Positions 1-8,597 of a stretch of 64,000 nucleotides of DNA are shown piece by piece. Source of the stretch: Polymorphobacter megasporae. Lineage in GTDB: Bacteria; Pseudomonadota; Alphaproteobacteria; Sphingomonadales; Sphingomonadaceae. The notes below the pieces were generated by a model. It saw nothing but the letters and a program-made list of their open reading frames with translations, did no database searches and was not told where the DNA came from. The position numbers and the translations under genes are program-made. Each line of letters opens with the position of its first letter. Position 1 is the stretch's first letter. Where the stretch lies: positions 1,178,001 through 1,242,000 of the forward strand of contig NZ_CP081848.1 in NCBI RefSeq assembly GCF_018982885.2, written 5' to 3'.

Positions 1-1076
1 GTGCCGGTGTCGGCTTGCTGGCGGTTGTTGGTCACCGCGACCGAGTAGAATTCGCCGACCGAGCCCTCGCCCGACAGGACGCACGACGGGTATTTCCACG
101 TGATCGCGCTGCCGGTTTCGACCTGCGTCCAGCTAACCTTCGACCGCGCACCTTTGCACAACGCGCGCTTGGTGACGAAGTTGTAAATCCCGCCGACGCC
201 GTTGACGTCGCCCGGGTACCAATTCTGGACGGTCGAGTATTTGATCTCGGCATCGTCCATCGCGATCAGCTCGACGACCGCGGCGTGAAGCTGGTTCTCG
301 TCGCGCATCGGCGCGGTGCAGCCTTCGAGATAGCTGACATGGCTGCCCTTGTCGGCGATGATCAGCGTGCGCTCGAACTGGCCGGTGTTGGCGGCGTTGA
401 TCCGGAAATAGGTCGACAATTCCATCGGGCAGCGAACGCCTTCGGGGATGTACACGAAGGTGCCGTCGGAGAAGACCGCACTATTGAGGCAGGCGAAGAA
501 GTTATCACGGACCGGCACGACCGAGCCGAGATATTTGCGGACGAGGTCGGGAAATTCCTTCACCGCCTCGCTGATCGAGCGGAAGATCACCCCGGCGCGC
601 TCGAGTTCGGCGCGGAAGGTCGTCGCGACGCTGACGCTGTCGAACACTGCATCGACCGCGATCCGGCGCGACCCCTCGACACCGGCGAGCATTTCCTGCT
701 CGGCGATCGGGATGCCGAGCTTCTCGTAAGTCTTGCGGATTTCGGGGTCGAGTTCGTCGAGCGAGCCGATCGTCGCCTTCGCCTTCGGCGCGGCGTAATA
801 ATAGGCGTCCTGATAGTCGATCGGCGCGACGTTGAGCTTGGCCCAATCGGGCGCTGTCATCGTCTGCCAATGCCGGAACGCCTTCAGGCGCCAGTCGAGC
901 AGCCACTCGGGCTCGGACTTCTTCGCAGAAATATAGCGGACGGTGTCCTCGGTCAGGCCCTTGGGCGCCATCTCCGATTCGATGTCGGAGACGAAGCCCC
1001 ATTTATACGTCGCAAGGTCGTCGACCGCGTCGTGCGCGGCGTCGTTGCGGAAGGGGGCGGTAAGCTGGTCGGTCAC
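1..1076 (-). CDS. sufB: Fe-S cluster assembly protein SufB (5' part only)
   Basis: SufB is the scaffold subunit of the SufBCD complex, which assembles iron-sulfur clusters in the cytoplasm. Translating the minus strand from the GTG at 1076 gives 358 residues beginning [11 protein letters not shown] and running off the left edge. It contains the typical SufB stretches [38 protein letters not shown] and [20 protein letters not shown]. Family members are about 480-490 residues, so roughly the last quarter is missing. The GTG start overlaps the stop of the upstream Rrf2 regulator (GTGA), which indicates translational coupling and an operon whose remaining suf genes should lie to the left. Confidence 0.95.
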   Translation of the reverse strand, partial: MTDQLTAPFRNDAAHDAVDDLATYKWGFVSDIESEMAPKGLTEDTVRYISAKKSEPEWLLDWRLKAFRHWQTMTAPDWAKLNVAPIDYQDAYYYAAPKAKATIGSLDELDPEIRKTYEKLGIPIAEQEMLAGVEGSRRIAVDAVFDSVSVATTFRAELERAGVIFRSISEAVKEFPDLVRKYLGSVVPVRDNFFACLNSAVFSDGTFVYIPEGVRCPMELSTYFRINAANTGQFERTLIIADKGSHVSYLEGCTAPMRDENQLHAAVVELIAMDDAEIKYSTVQNWYPGDVNGVGGIYNFVTKRALCKGARSKVSWTQVETGSAITWKYPSCVLSGEGSVGEFYSVAVTNNRQQADTG

Positions 1077-1516
1077 GCGACTACCTCGATCTGGGCCATC
1101 GCCACCTGCGCCACCGGACCGGCAAGGTCGGCAAGCGTCACGGCGGCGAGGGCAGCGCGTACCGCGACGTTGATCGGACGCCAATGCGGGCGAACCGCAC
1201 AGCTTCCTTCAAGCGCGCACGCCGATACTTCACCATGCTGGCAGTTGGTCAGGGCGATCGGGCCATCGACCGCCTCGACAATGTCGGCGACGCTGATCGC
1301 CGCCGTTTCCCGCGCCAGCCGAAACCCGCCGGCGACACCGCGCGAACTGGCGAGCAGCCCGGCGCGCTTCAACAATCCCATGACCTTGGCGACCGTCGGC
1401 GCAGGAATGCCGGTCCGCGCCGCCACCGCCGCCGCCGACAGGCAGCAGTCGGGACTGCGCGCTGCCGCAGTCATCACGACCACCGAATAATCGGCGAGGT
1501 TGGTCAGGCGGAGCAT
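1073..1516 (-). CDS. Rrf2 family transcriptional regulator of the suf operon
   Basis: This is a 147-residue IscR/Rrf2-type DNA-binding protein. Residues 1-65 form the winged helix ([15 protein letters not shown], then [15 protein letters not shown]). Three cysteines at about C92, C100 and C106 ([16 protein letters not shown]) match the Fe-S ligand region of IscR. Known relatives sense Fe-S cluster status and control suf genes. Its position directly upstream of sufB, with a 4-base overlap, supports that role. Regulation of its own operon is inferred from this context. Confidence 0.92.
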   Translation of the reverse strand: MLRLTNLADYSVVVMTAAARSPDCCLSAAAVAARTGIPAPTVAKVMGLLKRAGLLASSRGVAGGFRLARETAAISVADIVEAVDGPIALTNCQHGEVSACALEGSCAVRPHWRPINVAVRAALAAVTLADLAGPVAQVAMAQIEVVA

Positions 1517-1558
1517 GAAGCGCGCACGGTCCTTAAAAGCGGAGCGAATTGGTGCGGC

Positions 1559-2326
1559 TTATGTGGGGGAGGGCGCCGCCAAGTCAAGCGCTGCGGGCAA
1601 CATCGCCGTCAGCCGCGCGCTCCATTCGTCGATCCCGGCACGGCTGGCGAGCAGATCCTGGCGGATTTCGATCTCGACATACGGCAGTCCCGCCGCGAAG
1701 GCGTGGCGCGGGATCGTGTAGTCGATGTTGTCCATCGCGTACGGATCGTTGTCGCCGACGACGAGCGCGCGGTCAGCGCGGAACACCGTAAGCATCGCCT
1801 TCGCCAAGGCGTCGTTCGCGCCGTTGTGGAGGACGCCGCAATGCCATGGCCGCGCGAACCCGCGCATCTCGGGGGTGAAGCTGTGGAGCGCAACGAGCTG
1901 GGTCGGTTGTCCTCCCGCAATCCGCCGCTCGAGCTCGGCAGCGATGACGGCATGGTACGGCGTATGGATAGCTGCGACCCGCGCGGCGCGCGCAGCCGCG
2001 GTGAGCGCGGCGTTGCCCGGGACGGTCGTGCCGTCGCTCACTGCGGGAATCGCGTCGGCCGCACCCGGATCGCGGTTGCAGTCGATCACCAGCCGCGAAT
2101 AGACCTGCCGGATGAAAACGGCGTCGAGCGCGGCCGCAAGCCGCTGGCCGAGCTCGGCAATCCCGATGTCCCAGCCGATGTGGCGCGACAATTCGGCGTC
2201 GCCCAGCCCGAGGTTGGCGAGCGCATTGGGAACCACGCGCCCGGCGTGATCGCCGATCAACAGGAACGATGACCGGCCCGATGGGTTGACCACCGCCGCT
2301 GCATCGGGTTCGTTCTGGTCGAGCAA
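1559..2326 (-). CDS. N-formylglutamate amidohydrolase family protein
   Basis: The 255-residue product resembles N-formylglutamate amidohydrolases, which release formate and glutamate from N-formylglutamate in histidine degradation. Visible family features are LLIGDHAGRVVPNAL near the N-terminus, HIGWDIGIAELG, YSRLVIDCNRDP, TPYHAVIAAELER and VALHSFTPEMRG. No hut genes are nearby, so a role in histidine catabolism is not shown here and the true substrate is uncertain. The start at 2326 leaves only 14 bases to the divergent gene at 2341. A GTG a few codons in (before VNPSGRSS) is an alternative start. Confidence 0.85.
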   Translation of the reverse strand: MLDQNEPDAAAVVNPSGRSSFLLIGDHAGRVVPNALANLGLGDAELSRHIGWDIGIAELGQRLAAALDAVFIRQVYSRLVIDCNRDPGAADAIPAVSDGTTVPGNAALTAAARAARVAAIHTPYHAVIAAELERRIAGGQPTQLVALHSFTPEMRGFARPWHCGVLHNGANDALAKAMLTVFRADRALVVGDNDPYAMDNIDYTIPRHAFAAGLPYVEIEIRQDLLASRAGIDEWSARLTAMLPAALDLAAPSPT

Positions 2327-2340
2327 GCCTTGGATCCTCC

Positions 2341-3222
2341 ATGCCGATCCTGACCATCGCGCATATCACGACCTACGCCTACCGCCAGCCGGTCGCGTTC
2401 GGCGATCACCGGATCATGGTCCGCCCGCGCGAAAGCTACGACCAGCGGCTGTTGGCTTCGCGGCTCGACATCGACCCGGCGCCGTCCGAGGTCCGCTGGC
2501 TCCAGGACGTGTTCGGCAATTCGGTGGCAATCGCGTGCTTCAATCGCCGCGCGACGAGGTTGCGGATCGCCGGGCACACCCGACTCGATCACCGACCGCA
2601 GGCGATCGAGGCCGTCGCGGTCGAAAGCTATGCGCGGCGCTACCCGTTCACCTATTCGTCCGAGGACATGCCCGACCTGCTGCGCTCGATCGAGCGCCAG
2701 CACCACGACCCAGACCGCATCGTCGACCGCTGGGCGCGGAGTTTCATCGGTGGCGAGGGGCGGATCGAAACGACCGAGCTGCTCGCGACGATGACGGCAA
2801 CGATTCGGCGTGAGTTCGCCTATCTTGCGCGGCACGAAGCGGGAACGCAGACGCCGATCGAAACGCTCCAGCGGCGGCGCGGAACCTGCCGTGACTTCGC
2901 TGTGCTGATGATCGAGGCAGCGCGCGCGCTCGGCCTCGCCGCACGATTCGTGTCGGGCTACGTCTATGACCCGCATTCGAAGAACGATCGGCTCGGCGGC
3001 GGCAACACGCATGCGTGGGTGCGCATCTTTCTCCCCGGCTCGGGCTGGGTCGAATACGACCCGACCAACGGCATCGTCGGCAACGTCGGACTCGTCCGCG
3101 TCGCCATCGCCCGCGACCCGTATCAAGCGGTCCCGCTATCGGGAACGTGGAGCGGCTTCCCTGCAAGTGAACTCGGAATGGACGTGAGCGTTAACGTTAC
3201 CGTCGACGATCCCGAGGAGTAA
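2341..3222 (+). CDS. transglutaminase-like domain protein with intact catalytic triad
   Basis: This 293-residue protein of the COG1305 transglutaminase-like group starts with the N-terminal beta domain common to bacterial members (MPILTIAHITTYAYRQPV). The cysteine-protease-like core follows: Cys in RRGTCRDFA, His in GNTHAWVRI and Asp in VEYDPTNG. Such proteins are thought to be peptidases or amide-cleaving enzymes, and specific substrates are rarely known. It has no signal peptide. It is followed after 5 bases by a second family member (3228-4091), so the two are probably co-transcribed and may act together. Confidence 0.88.
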   Translation: MPILTIAHITTYAYRQPVAFGDHRIMVRPRESYDQRLLASRLDIDPAPSEVRWLQDVFGNSVAIACFNRRATRLRIAGHTRLDHRPQAIEAVAVESYARRYPFTYSSEDMPDLLRSIERQHHDPDRIVDRWARSFIGGEGRIETTELLATMTATIRREFAYLARHEAGTQTPIETLQRRRGTCRDFAVLMIEAARALGLAARFVSGYVYDPHSKNDRLGGGNTHAWVRIFLPGSGWVEYDPTNGIVGNVGLVRVAIARDPYQAVPLSGTWSGFPASELGMDVSVNVTVDDPEE

Positions 3223-3227
3223 GACCG

Positions 3228-4091
3228 ATGTTGATCCGCGCTGGTTATGACATCGCTTTCGCCGCGACCGCGCCGACGCCGATGATGGCGATGCTCAGCA
3301 TCCACCCGTCGCGCAACAAGGATCTCAAGACGCCGCACCGGCTCCTCGCCAGTCCCGACGTCCCGACCTACGACTATGTCGATGCGTTTGGGAACACCTG
3401 CACCCGGCTAACCGTCCCGGCAGGCGGGGTGACGCTGAGCTGCGATTTCATCATCGAGGATAGCGGCATCCCCGACATCCAGTCGCCGCATGCGATCCAG
3501 CATCCGATCGAGGAGCTGCCTGACGACATCCTGATCTATCTGCTCGGCAGCCGCTACTGCGAGACCGACCGGCTGTCGGACACGGCATGGTCGTTGTTCG
3601 GCCACATCCCCGCGGGGTGGCAGCGGGTATTGGCGATCGTCAACTTTGCGCACAACCGGATCAAGTTTGGCTATCAGGATGCGCGTCCGACCCGGACGGC
3701 CTGGGACGCGCATCAGGAGCAGGTTGGCGTCTGCCGCGACTTCGCGCATCTTGCGATTACGCTGTGCCGCTGCATGAATATCCCGGCGCGCTATTGCACC
3801 GGCTATCTCGGCGACATCGGCGTCGAGCCGATCGACGCGGCGATGGATTTCAGCGCGTGGTTCGACGTCTATCTTGGCGGCGAGTGGCACACCTTCGATG
3901 CGCGCCACAACCAACCGCGGATCGGGCGCATCCTGATGGCACGCGGGCGCGACGCGACGGATACCGCGCTGACGACCGCCTTCGGTCCGGCGGTTCTCAG
4001 CCGGTTCGAGGTGCACACCGACGAAGTGCCTGAGGTCAATCCGGCGATGGGCGCGACTGCCGCGACCGGTGCCGCCGAGCAGTATATCTAG
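3228..4091 (+). CDS. transglutaminase-like domain protein, catalytic His position replaced
   Basis: This is a second COG1305-type protein (287 residues) directly behind the first. The catalytic Cys motif is clear (GVCRDFAHLAITLCR). Where the first protein has THAW, this one reads MDFSAWFDVYLGGEWHTFDARHN, so serine sits in the usual histidine position while the Asp-containing segment is kept. From memory this DFSAW form recurs in one subfamily, so it may be a lineage trait and not a local mutation. A perfect 12-bp hairpin follows at 4107-4136. Confidence 0.85.
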   Translation: MLIRAGYDIAFAATAPTPMMAMLSIHPSRNKDLKTPHRLLASPDVPTYDYVDAFGNTCTRLTVPAGGVTLSCDFIIEDSGIPDIQSPHAIQHPIEELPDDILIYLLGSRYCETDRLSDTAWSLFGHIPAGWQRVLAIVNFAHNRIKFGYQDARPTRTAWDAHQEQVGVCRDFAHLAITLCRCMNIPARYCTGYLGDIGVEPIDAAMDFSAWFDVYLGGEWHTFDARHNQPRIGRILMARGRDATDTALTTAFGPAVLSRFEVHTDEVPEVNPAMGATAATGAAEQYI

Positions 4092-4106
4092 GCTGGGACG
4101 CAAAAT

Positions 4107-4136
4107 GGCGGGGCCGCCGTGTCCGGCGGCCCCGCC
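4107..4136 (-). terminator. intrinsic terminator between convergent genes
   Basis: A perfect 12-bp inverted repeat (GGCGGGGCCGCC / GGCGGCCCCGCC) has a 6-base loop. Read on the minus strand it is followed by ATTTTG, so it best terminates the PEP-CTERM gene at 4155-4919. The stem would also form in transcripts coming from the transglutaminase pair. Confidence 0.75.
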
Positions 4137-4154
4137 AATCTGCACGAAGCCAGC

Positions 4155-4919
4155 TTAGGCTGTGACCGACACGCGGCGGCGGCGTGTGGCAAAACCGACG
4201 AGACCGAAACCGGCGATCATCATTGCCCAGCTGCTCGGCTCGGGGATCGTGTTGCCGCTGATGGTGTTGAAGAAGCCGACGGTGTGGTTGTCGGATTCAT
4301 AACCAGCGTTCGCTGTCGTCTCGCGGAAGACGACCTTGTCGAACGTCCCCGAGAGATCGAAGAAGTTGATGAAGACGTACGGCTGGGTGTTGTTGTCGCC
4401 AAGGAACGGCGCATCGGGGTTGCCGAGGTAGGCGGGCTTCGAGATCGTCGCGGCAAGGACGCCGGCGGGGTTCAGCGTGCCGACAAGCGTTTCACCCTTG
4501 TAGAAATCGACGACGTTGCCGGTGTCGAGCGCCGAGAGGTAATAGCCGAAATAGTTGATCCCGTTCGGCACGGTGATCGGATCGGCGGTCAAGGTCAGGC
4601 TGTATGACGGCGTATAATCGAAGGCGACGGCATATTTGCCCGAACCGCCGGCACCGCCGTACTGGTCCGCATTATTGATCTGAAGGCCCGAATAGCTTCC
4701 CGTGATCGCACCGGAGGTGCCGAAATCGGTCGTGAACGACTGGCCGCTGCCGGTGCTGCGCGAGTTGAAATCCTCGACGCCGTCGATGTCGAAGCCGGCG
4801 CTGCTGTGTTCGACGCCCGGGTTTTCGTACGTGATCTTGAATGTGTCGAGAGCGAAGGCCGGAGCCGATACCACGAGGGCCAGGCCAAGGGCCGCAAGGG
4901 TCGATAGCGAACGCATCAT
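4155..4919 (-). CDS. PEPxxWA-CTERM sorting domain protein
   Basis: This is a 254-residue secreted protein. An N-terminal signal peptide (MMRSLSTLAALGLALVVSAPAFA) precedes a beta-rich, Gly/Ser/Asn-rich body. The C-terminus is the PEP-CTERM sorting signal: PEPSSWAMM, a hydrophobic segment GFGLVGFA and a basic tail TRRRR. In known systems exosortase recognises this tail at the membrane, and the proteins are linked to extracellular polysaccharide matrix. No exosortase gene is in the window. GGGAG lies 9 bases before the ATG. A sigma-54-type promoter (4965-4980) lies just upstream, with a distal shared element at 5088-5106. Confidence 0.9.
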   Translation of the reverse strand: MMRSLSTLAALGLALVVSAPAFALDTFKITYENPGVEHSSAGFDIDGVEDFNSRSTGSGQSFTTDFGTSGAITGSYSGLQINNADQYGGAGGSGKYAVAFDYTPSYSLTLTADPITVPNGINYFGYYLSALDTGNVVDFYKGETLVGTLNPAGVLAATISKPAYLGNPDAPFLGDNNTQPYVFINFFDLSGTFDKVVFRETTANAGYESDNHTVGFFNTISGNTIPEPSSWAMMIAGFGLVGFATRRRRVSVTA

Positions 4920-4964
4920 AAAAAATCTCCCGAGCGCGACCTCTCGCCCGCTCGATCGTTACGT

Positions 4965-4980
4965 CGCAATAACCATGCCA
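4965..4980 (-). promoter_or_regulatory. sigma-54 promoter of the PEP-CTERM gene at 4155-4919
   Basis: The minus strand reads TGGCAT-GGTTA-TTGCG, with the invariant GG and GC exactly 10 bases apart as required for sigma-54 (-24/-12) promoters. Only the sixth base of TGGCAC deviates. It lies about 46 bases upstream of the start codon. The two other PEP-CTERM genes in the window have perfect versions. Confidence 0.7.
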
Positions 4981-5087
4981 GTCCTAAATAGTATTAAGGA
5001 TATCATCGGTTTGCATTTCGCCCAAAGGCTTACGCGAACAATCATTGGAATATCGCAATTTCAGTTAATGATTATGCGAGGCAATTG

Positions 5088-5106
5088 TGTCGGATATCTT
5101 TACATT
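5088..5106 (+). promoter_or_regulatory. shared upstream element TGTCGG-N5-TTTACATT, reverse orientation
   Basis: The sequence TGTCGG ATATC TTTACATT matches the element found before the two tandem PEP-CTERM genes in 13 of 14 defined bases. Here it lies 107 bases upstream of the leftward sigma-54 promoter and points the opposite way relative to it. Enhancers for sigma-54 activators often work in either orientation, so an activator site is plausible. Confidence 0.55.
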
Positions 5107-5154
5107 GGCGGTCCGCCGCGGGCTGTCCGACCGCCCCCTCGAAATATCGCAAGA

Positions 5155-6420
5155 CTATTTTGCCGTGCGGCCGTCTTTCACCAACACTCCGCCTTTGATC
5201 ACCACCGGGATCGCCTGCAGCAGCTTTACATCGCCCAGCGGATCGCCCGCGACCGCGATCATGTCACCCCAGTCACCCGGCTCGAGTGCGCCGACATCGG
5301 TCCGCCCGAGCGCGAGCGCCGCGGTCGTCGTCGCCGCGCGGATCGCTTGGAGCGGGGTCATGCCCCACTGGACCATCGTCGCGAACTGGCGCGCATTGGT
5401 GCCGTGCGGATAGACCCCGGCGTCGGTCGCGAAGCCCATCTTCACCCCGGCCCTGACCGCGCGCTGGAAGGTCTGGCGCTGCTTGAGGCCGATCGTCTTT
5501 TCCTTGTCGAGACTCTCCTGCGACGTGCCGTTCGCGGTGCCGGTCGCGAGGATATAATCGTCGTTGTAGATATCCATGTCGAAGAAGCTGCCGTGCGCCT
5601 TGGCGAGCGCGATCGTCGCGTCACTGGCGAGGCTGGCGTGTTCGATCGTGTCGACCCCCGCCATGATCGCGGTGCGGATGCCGTCGTCGCCGTGCGCGTG
5701 CGCCGCAACTTTCATTCCGAGCATGTGCGCCTCGTCGGCGATCGCCTTCATCTCGTCGAAGGTGAGCTGTTGCGCACCGACCGCGTCGCCGGTCGAGAAC
5801 ACGCCGCCGGTCGCGCAGATCTTGATGACCTGCGCGCCGTATTTGTGCAGCCAGCGGACCTTGGCGCGGGCCTCCTCGGGTGAATCGACGATCGACGCGT
5901 CCTTGCGGTCGTACGACGGCGGCAGCGTGGCGTTGTCGCAATGGCCGCCGGTCGCGCCGATCGCATACGCCGCGGTGATGATCCGCGGTCCAGCGATAAG
6001 GCCCGCGTCGATCGCCTGTCGCAGCGCGACGTCGTCGAAGTGGTCCGAGCCGACATTGCGGACCGTGGTGAAGCCCGCGTCGAGCGTCGTCTTCGCATTG
6101 GCGACCCCGACGATCGTCCAGAAGCCATCGGTATAGGCATAGCGCCGATAGCCCCCAATCGCGGCGTCGCCGGTCAGGTGGACGTGAAGGTCGATCAGCC
6201 CGGGAAGGAGGGTCATGCCGGGCAAGTCGATCCGCCGCGCGTCGGCGGGAATAGCGATGCCGCTGCCGCTCGCGACGACATGGCCGTCGGTGACGACGAC
6301 GACGGGGTTGTCGATTGTCTTGCCGGTAGCGGGGTCGAGTAGGTGGGCGGCAGTGACTGCGATGGTTTCTGCGGTCGCGGGCGTGGCGAGGACGGCGGCG
6401 AGTAACAGTGTGCGGATCAT
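5155..6420 (-). CDS. exported metal-dependent amidohydrolase (COG1228 type)
   Basis: The 421-residue product has a signal peptide (MIRTLLLAAVLATPATAET) and a complete amidohydrolase barrel. Metal-binding HxH is in GLIDLHVHL, the bridging lysine in VIKICATGG, and further metal histidines in AAHAHGDDG and IEHASL. The catalytic Asp is in GFATDAGVYPHG. Members with this arrangement include Xaa-Pro dipeptidases and other imidazolonepropionase-like hydrolases that act in the periplasm on dipeptides or small amides. The substrate cannot be read from sequence. It is a single-gene unit between PEP-CTERM regulatory DNA and the toxin-antitoxin pair. Confidence 0.88.
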   Translation of the reverse strand: MIRTLLLAAVLATPATAETIAVTAAHLLDPATGKTIDNPVVVVTDGHVVASGSGIAIPADARRIDLPGMTLLPGLIDLHVHLTGDAAIGGYRRYAYTDGFWTIVGVANAKTTLDAGFTTVRNVGSDHFDDVALRQAIDAGLIAGPRIITAAYAIGATGGHCDNATLPPSYDRKDASIVDSPEEARAKVRWLHKYGAQVIKICATGGVFSTGDAVGAQQLTFDEMKAIADEAHMLGMKVAAHAHGDDGIRTAIMAGVDTIEHASLASDATIALAKAHGSFFDMDIYNDDYILATGTANGTSQESLDKEKTIGLKQRQTFQRAVRAGVKMGFATDAGVYPHGTNARQFATMVQWGMTPLQAIRAATTTAALALGRTDVGALEPGDWGDMIAVAGDPLGDVKLLQAIPVVIKGGVLVKDGRTAK

Positions 6421-6617
6421 GGTGGCCCCTCTAACTCTTCATCTTCCTCGTGGAGAGGCAACTGCCGCCCGCGCGGCGAATGAAAGTGGACCGGTGGCAA
6501 CGACGTGGCAATACCAAGCACCTGGCTTCCGTGTCGCCCATGCGTGAGCGAGCATCTCACCATTGGTAAAACAGCGCAGGAACGCAAACCGCTGTCACAT
6601 CGCCCGGAACATGATAC

Positions 6618-7046
6618 ATGGCAGCCATGCGCATGGTACTCGACACGGACGCAGTCGTCGCGGCGATGCGCTCGCCGACCGGAGGATCAGCGGCGCTGGT
6701 GCGGGCGGCGCGCCGGGGTGAGGTCGTGCTGACGGCGACCGTGCCGCTCGCGATCGAGTATGAGGCGGTGTGTTCGCGGGCCGAGCATGTCGTTGCGGCG
6801 GGGTTCTCGCCGGGTGATCTGATGGTGTTTCTCGATGCGCTGGTAGGCTTGCTCGAACCTGCCGACGTATGGTTCCTGTGGCGACCGCAGCTTCGCGACC
6901 CGGGCGACGAGCTTGTTCTCGAAGCAGCGGTCAACGGGCGGGCGGCGGCGATCGTCGGGTTCAACCGCCGCGACTTTGGCGTTGCTCCGGCGCGCTTCGG
7001 AATTACATTCATGACGCCCGGCGAGGCGTTGAGGAGGCTGATATGA
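6618..7046 (+). CDS. PIN-domain toxin (COG1569 type)
   Basis: This 142-residue PIN-fold ribonuclease is typical of type II toxin-antitoxin systems. Acidic residues expected for metal binding are visible: Asp in VLDTDAVV, Glu in AIEYEAV and Asp in RDPGDELVLEAAV, followed by VGFNRRDFG. The reading frame overlaps the antitoxin gene by ATGA, so the toxin is encoded first. The ATG at 6627 (MRMVLDTD) is an alternative start. RNA cleavage is the known family activity, but its target is unknown. Confidence 0.85.
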   Translation: MAAMRMVLDTDAVVAAMRSPTGGSAALVRAARRGEVVLTATVPLAIEYEAVCSRAEHVVAAGFSPGDLMVFLDALVGLLEPADVWFLWRPQLRDPGDELVLEAAVNGRAAAIVGFNRRDFGVAPARFGITFMTPGEALRRLI

Positions 7047-7336
7047 CCGACCGTCCCGCTCGGACCCCGACCTACCCGCTGCGCCTGCCCGCGTCGATCA
7101 AGCGTGAGGCCGAGCGCCTCGCTGCAACCGACGGCACCAGCTTCAACCAGTTCGTCGCCTCCGCCGTTGCCGAAAAGGTCGGCGCGATGCGGACGGCGGC
7201 GTATTTCACCGACCGGCGAGAGGCTGCGGACTGGGCGGCGTTCGACCGGCTGATGGGGCGAACGGGCGGAGTGCCGCCGCGCGACGGGGACGAGGTACCG
7301 ACCGATCTTGCGACACGCTTCGGTCCGGCAGGCTGA
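7043..7336 (+). CDS. ribbon-helix-helix antitoxin partner
   Basis: This 97-residue protein starts at the ATG overlapping the stop of the PIN gene. It begins with a short RHH/HicB-like DNA-binding segment (YPLRLPASIKREAERLA, then TSFNQFVASAVAEKV), followed by a charged tail likely to bind the toxin. Known antitoxins of this kind neutralise the toxin and repress the operon. The pairing is inferred from the 4-base overlap and the size. Confidence 0.8.
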   Translation: MTDRPARTPTYPLRLPASIKREAERLAATDGTSFNQFVASAVAEKVGAMRTAAYFTDRREAADWAAFDRLMGRTGGVPPRDGDEVPTDLATRFGPAG

Positions 7337-7395
7337 TCGACGCGACCGTCGGCCTGCTGCTGGCCGAGCGTCATCGGCAAGCTCTGGCTCGAGCC

Positions 7396-8524
7396 CTAAT
7401 CGGCGTCGTCGACATCGACCTGCTCGCCCGTAACGCGCTGCGACAGCGCTGCCGCCATGAACGGGTCGAGTGCGCCGTCGAGAACATCCCCCGGCGCGGT
7501 GCTCGTGACCCCGGTCCGCAGATCCTTGACAAGCTGGTACGGCTGGAGGACGTACGATCGAATCTGGTGGCCCCAGCCGATGTCGGTCTTGCCCGCCTCG
7601 ACCTCCGCCGACTCCGCTTCGCGCCGCGCGAGTTCGCGTTCGTACAGCCGGGCCTTGAGCATCTTCATCGCGGTCGCGCGGTTCTTGTGCTGCGAGCGCT
7701 CGTTCTGGCAGGCGACGACGACGCCGCTCGGCAGGTGGGTGATGCGGACCGCGGAGTCGGTGGTGTTGACGTGCTGGCCGCCCGACCCGGAGGCGCGGTA
7801 GGTGTCGATCTTCAAATCCTTGTCGTCGACGACGATGTCGATGTCGTCGTCGACCACCGGATAGACCCAGACGCTGGCGAAGCTGGTGTGCCGCCGCGCC
7901 GCGCTGTCGTACGGGCTGATCCGGACGAGGCGGTGGACGCCGCTTTCGGTCTTGGCCCAGCCGTATGCGCCCGCGCCCTTTAGAAGCAGCGTCGCCGACT
8001 TGATCCCCGCCTGCTCGCCGGCGTGATAGTCCATCAGCTCGACCTTGAAGCCGCGCTTCTCGCCCCAGCGGGTGTACATTCGCTGGAGCATCCCGGCCCA
8101 GTCCTGGCTCTCGGTCCCGCCCGCGCCCGAATTGACCTCGATATAGCTGTCGTTGCCGTCGGCCTCTCCGGCAAGAAGGGCTGCGACCTTGTCGGTCTCG
8201 GCCTTCGCTGCGAGCGCGCCCAGCGCGGCGACGCCGTCGTCGGCCATCGCGGTGTCGCCCTCCGCCTCGGCCATCTCGATCAGTTCGGAGGTGTCGGCCA
8301 GCTCGCTCTCGATCGCGCGCGTCGCCGAAATCGCCTCATCGAGACGACGGCGCTCCTGCATGACGGCCTGCGCGGCCTTGGGGTCGTTCCACAGCGTCGG
8401 GTCTTCAACCCGCGCGTTCAGTTCGTCGAGACGGCGGAGGGCGCGATCCCAGTCAAAGAAACCTCCTCAGCAGGTCGAGCGCCTGCTGAATTTTAACGAC
8501 ATGGGCTTCGCCCTCGGCACGCAT
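7396..8524 (-). CDS. prfB: peptide chain release factor 2, with programmed +1 frameshift
   Basis: RF2 releases completed proteins at UGA and UAA codons. The gene is in two frames. Translation from the ATG at 8524 gives 23 codons ending RRFL, then an in-frame TGA (8455-8453). A +1 shift at CTT continues as DWDRALRRLDELNARVEDP and runs to the stop at 7396, for about 375 residues, the normal RF2 length. The catalytic GGQ motif is in ASGSGGQHVN. The stop-recognition tripeptide reads SPY (VRISPYDSAARRHTS) where E. coli has SPF, which I believe is common in alphaproteobacteria. The shift lets RF2 control its own level. Confidence 0.95.
8452..8467 (-). other. programmed +1 ribosomal frameshift site of prfB
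   Basis: On the minus strand the bases are AGGAGG-TTT-CTT-TGA-C. The internal Shine-Dalgarno-like AGGAGG, the slippery CTT and the UGA-C stop context are the three known determinants of RF2 autoregulation, at the spacing seen in E. coli. Confidence 0.95.
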
Positions 8525-8597
8525 TTTCGGTGGTCCTAAACTTCAATTGTCATCCCGGCGGTGGCCGAGAGTACAGATATAGGTGTGGGCAGCCCGC

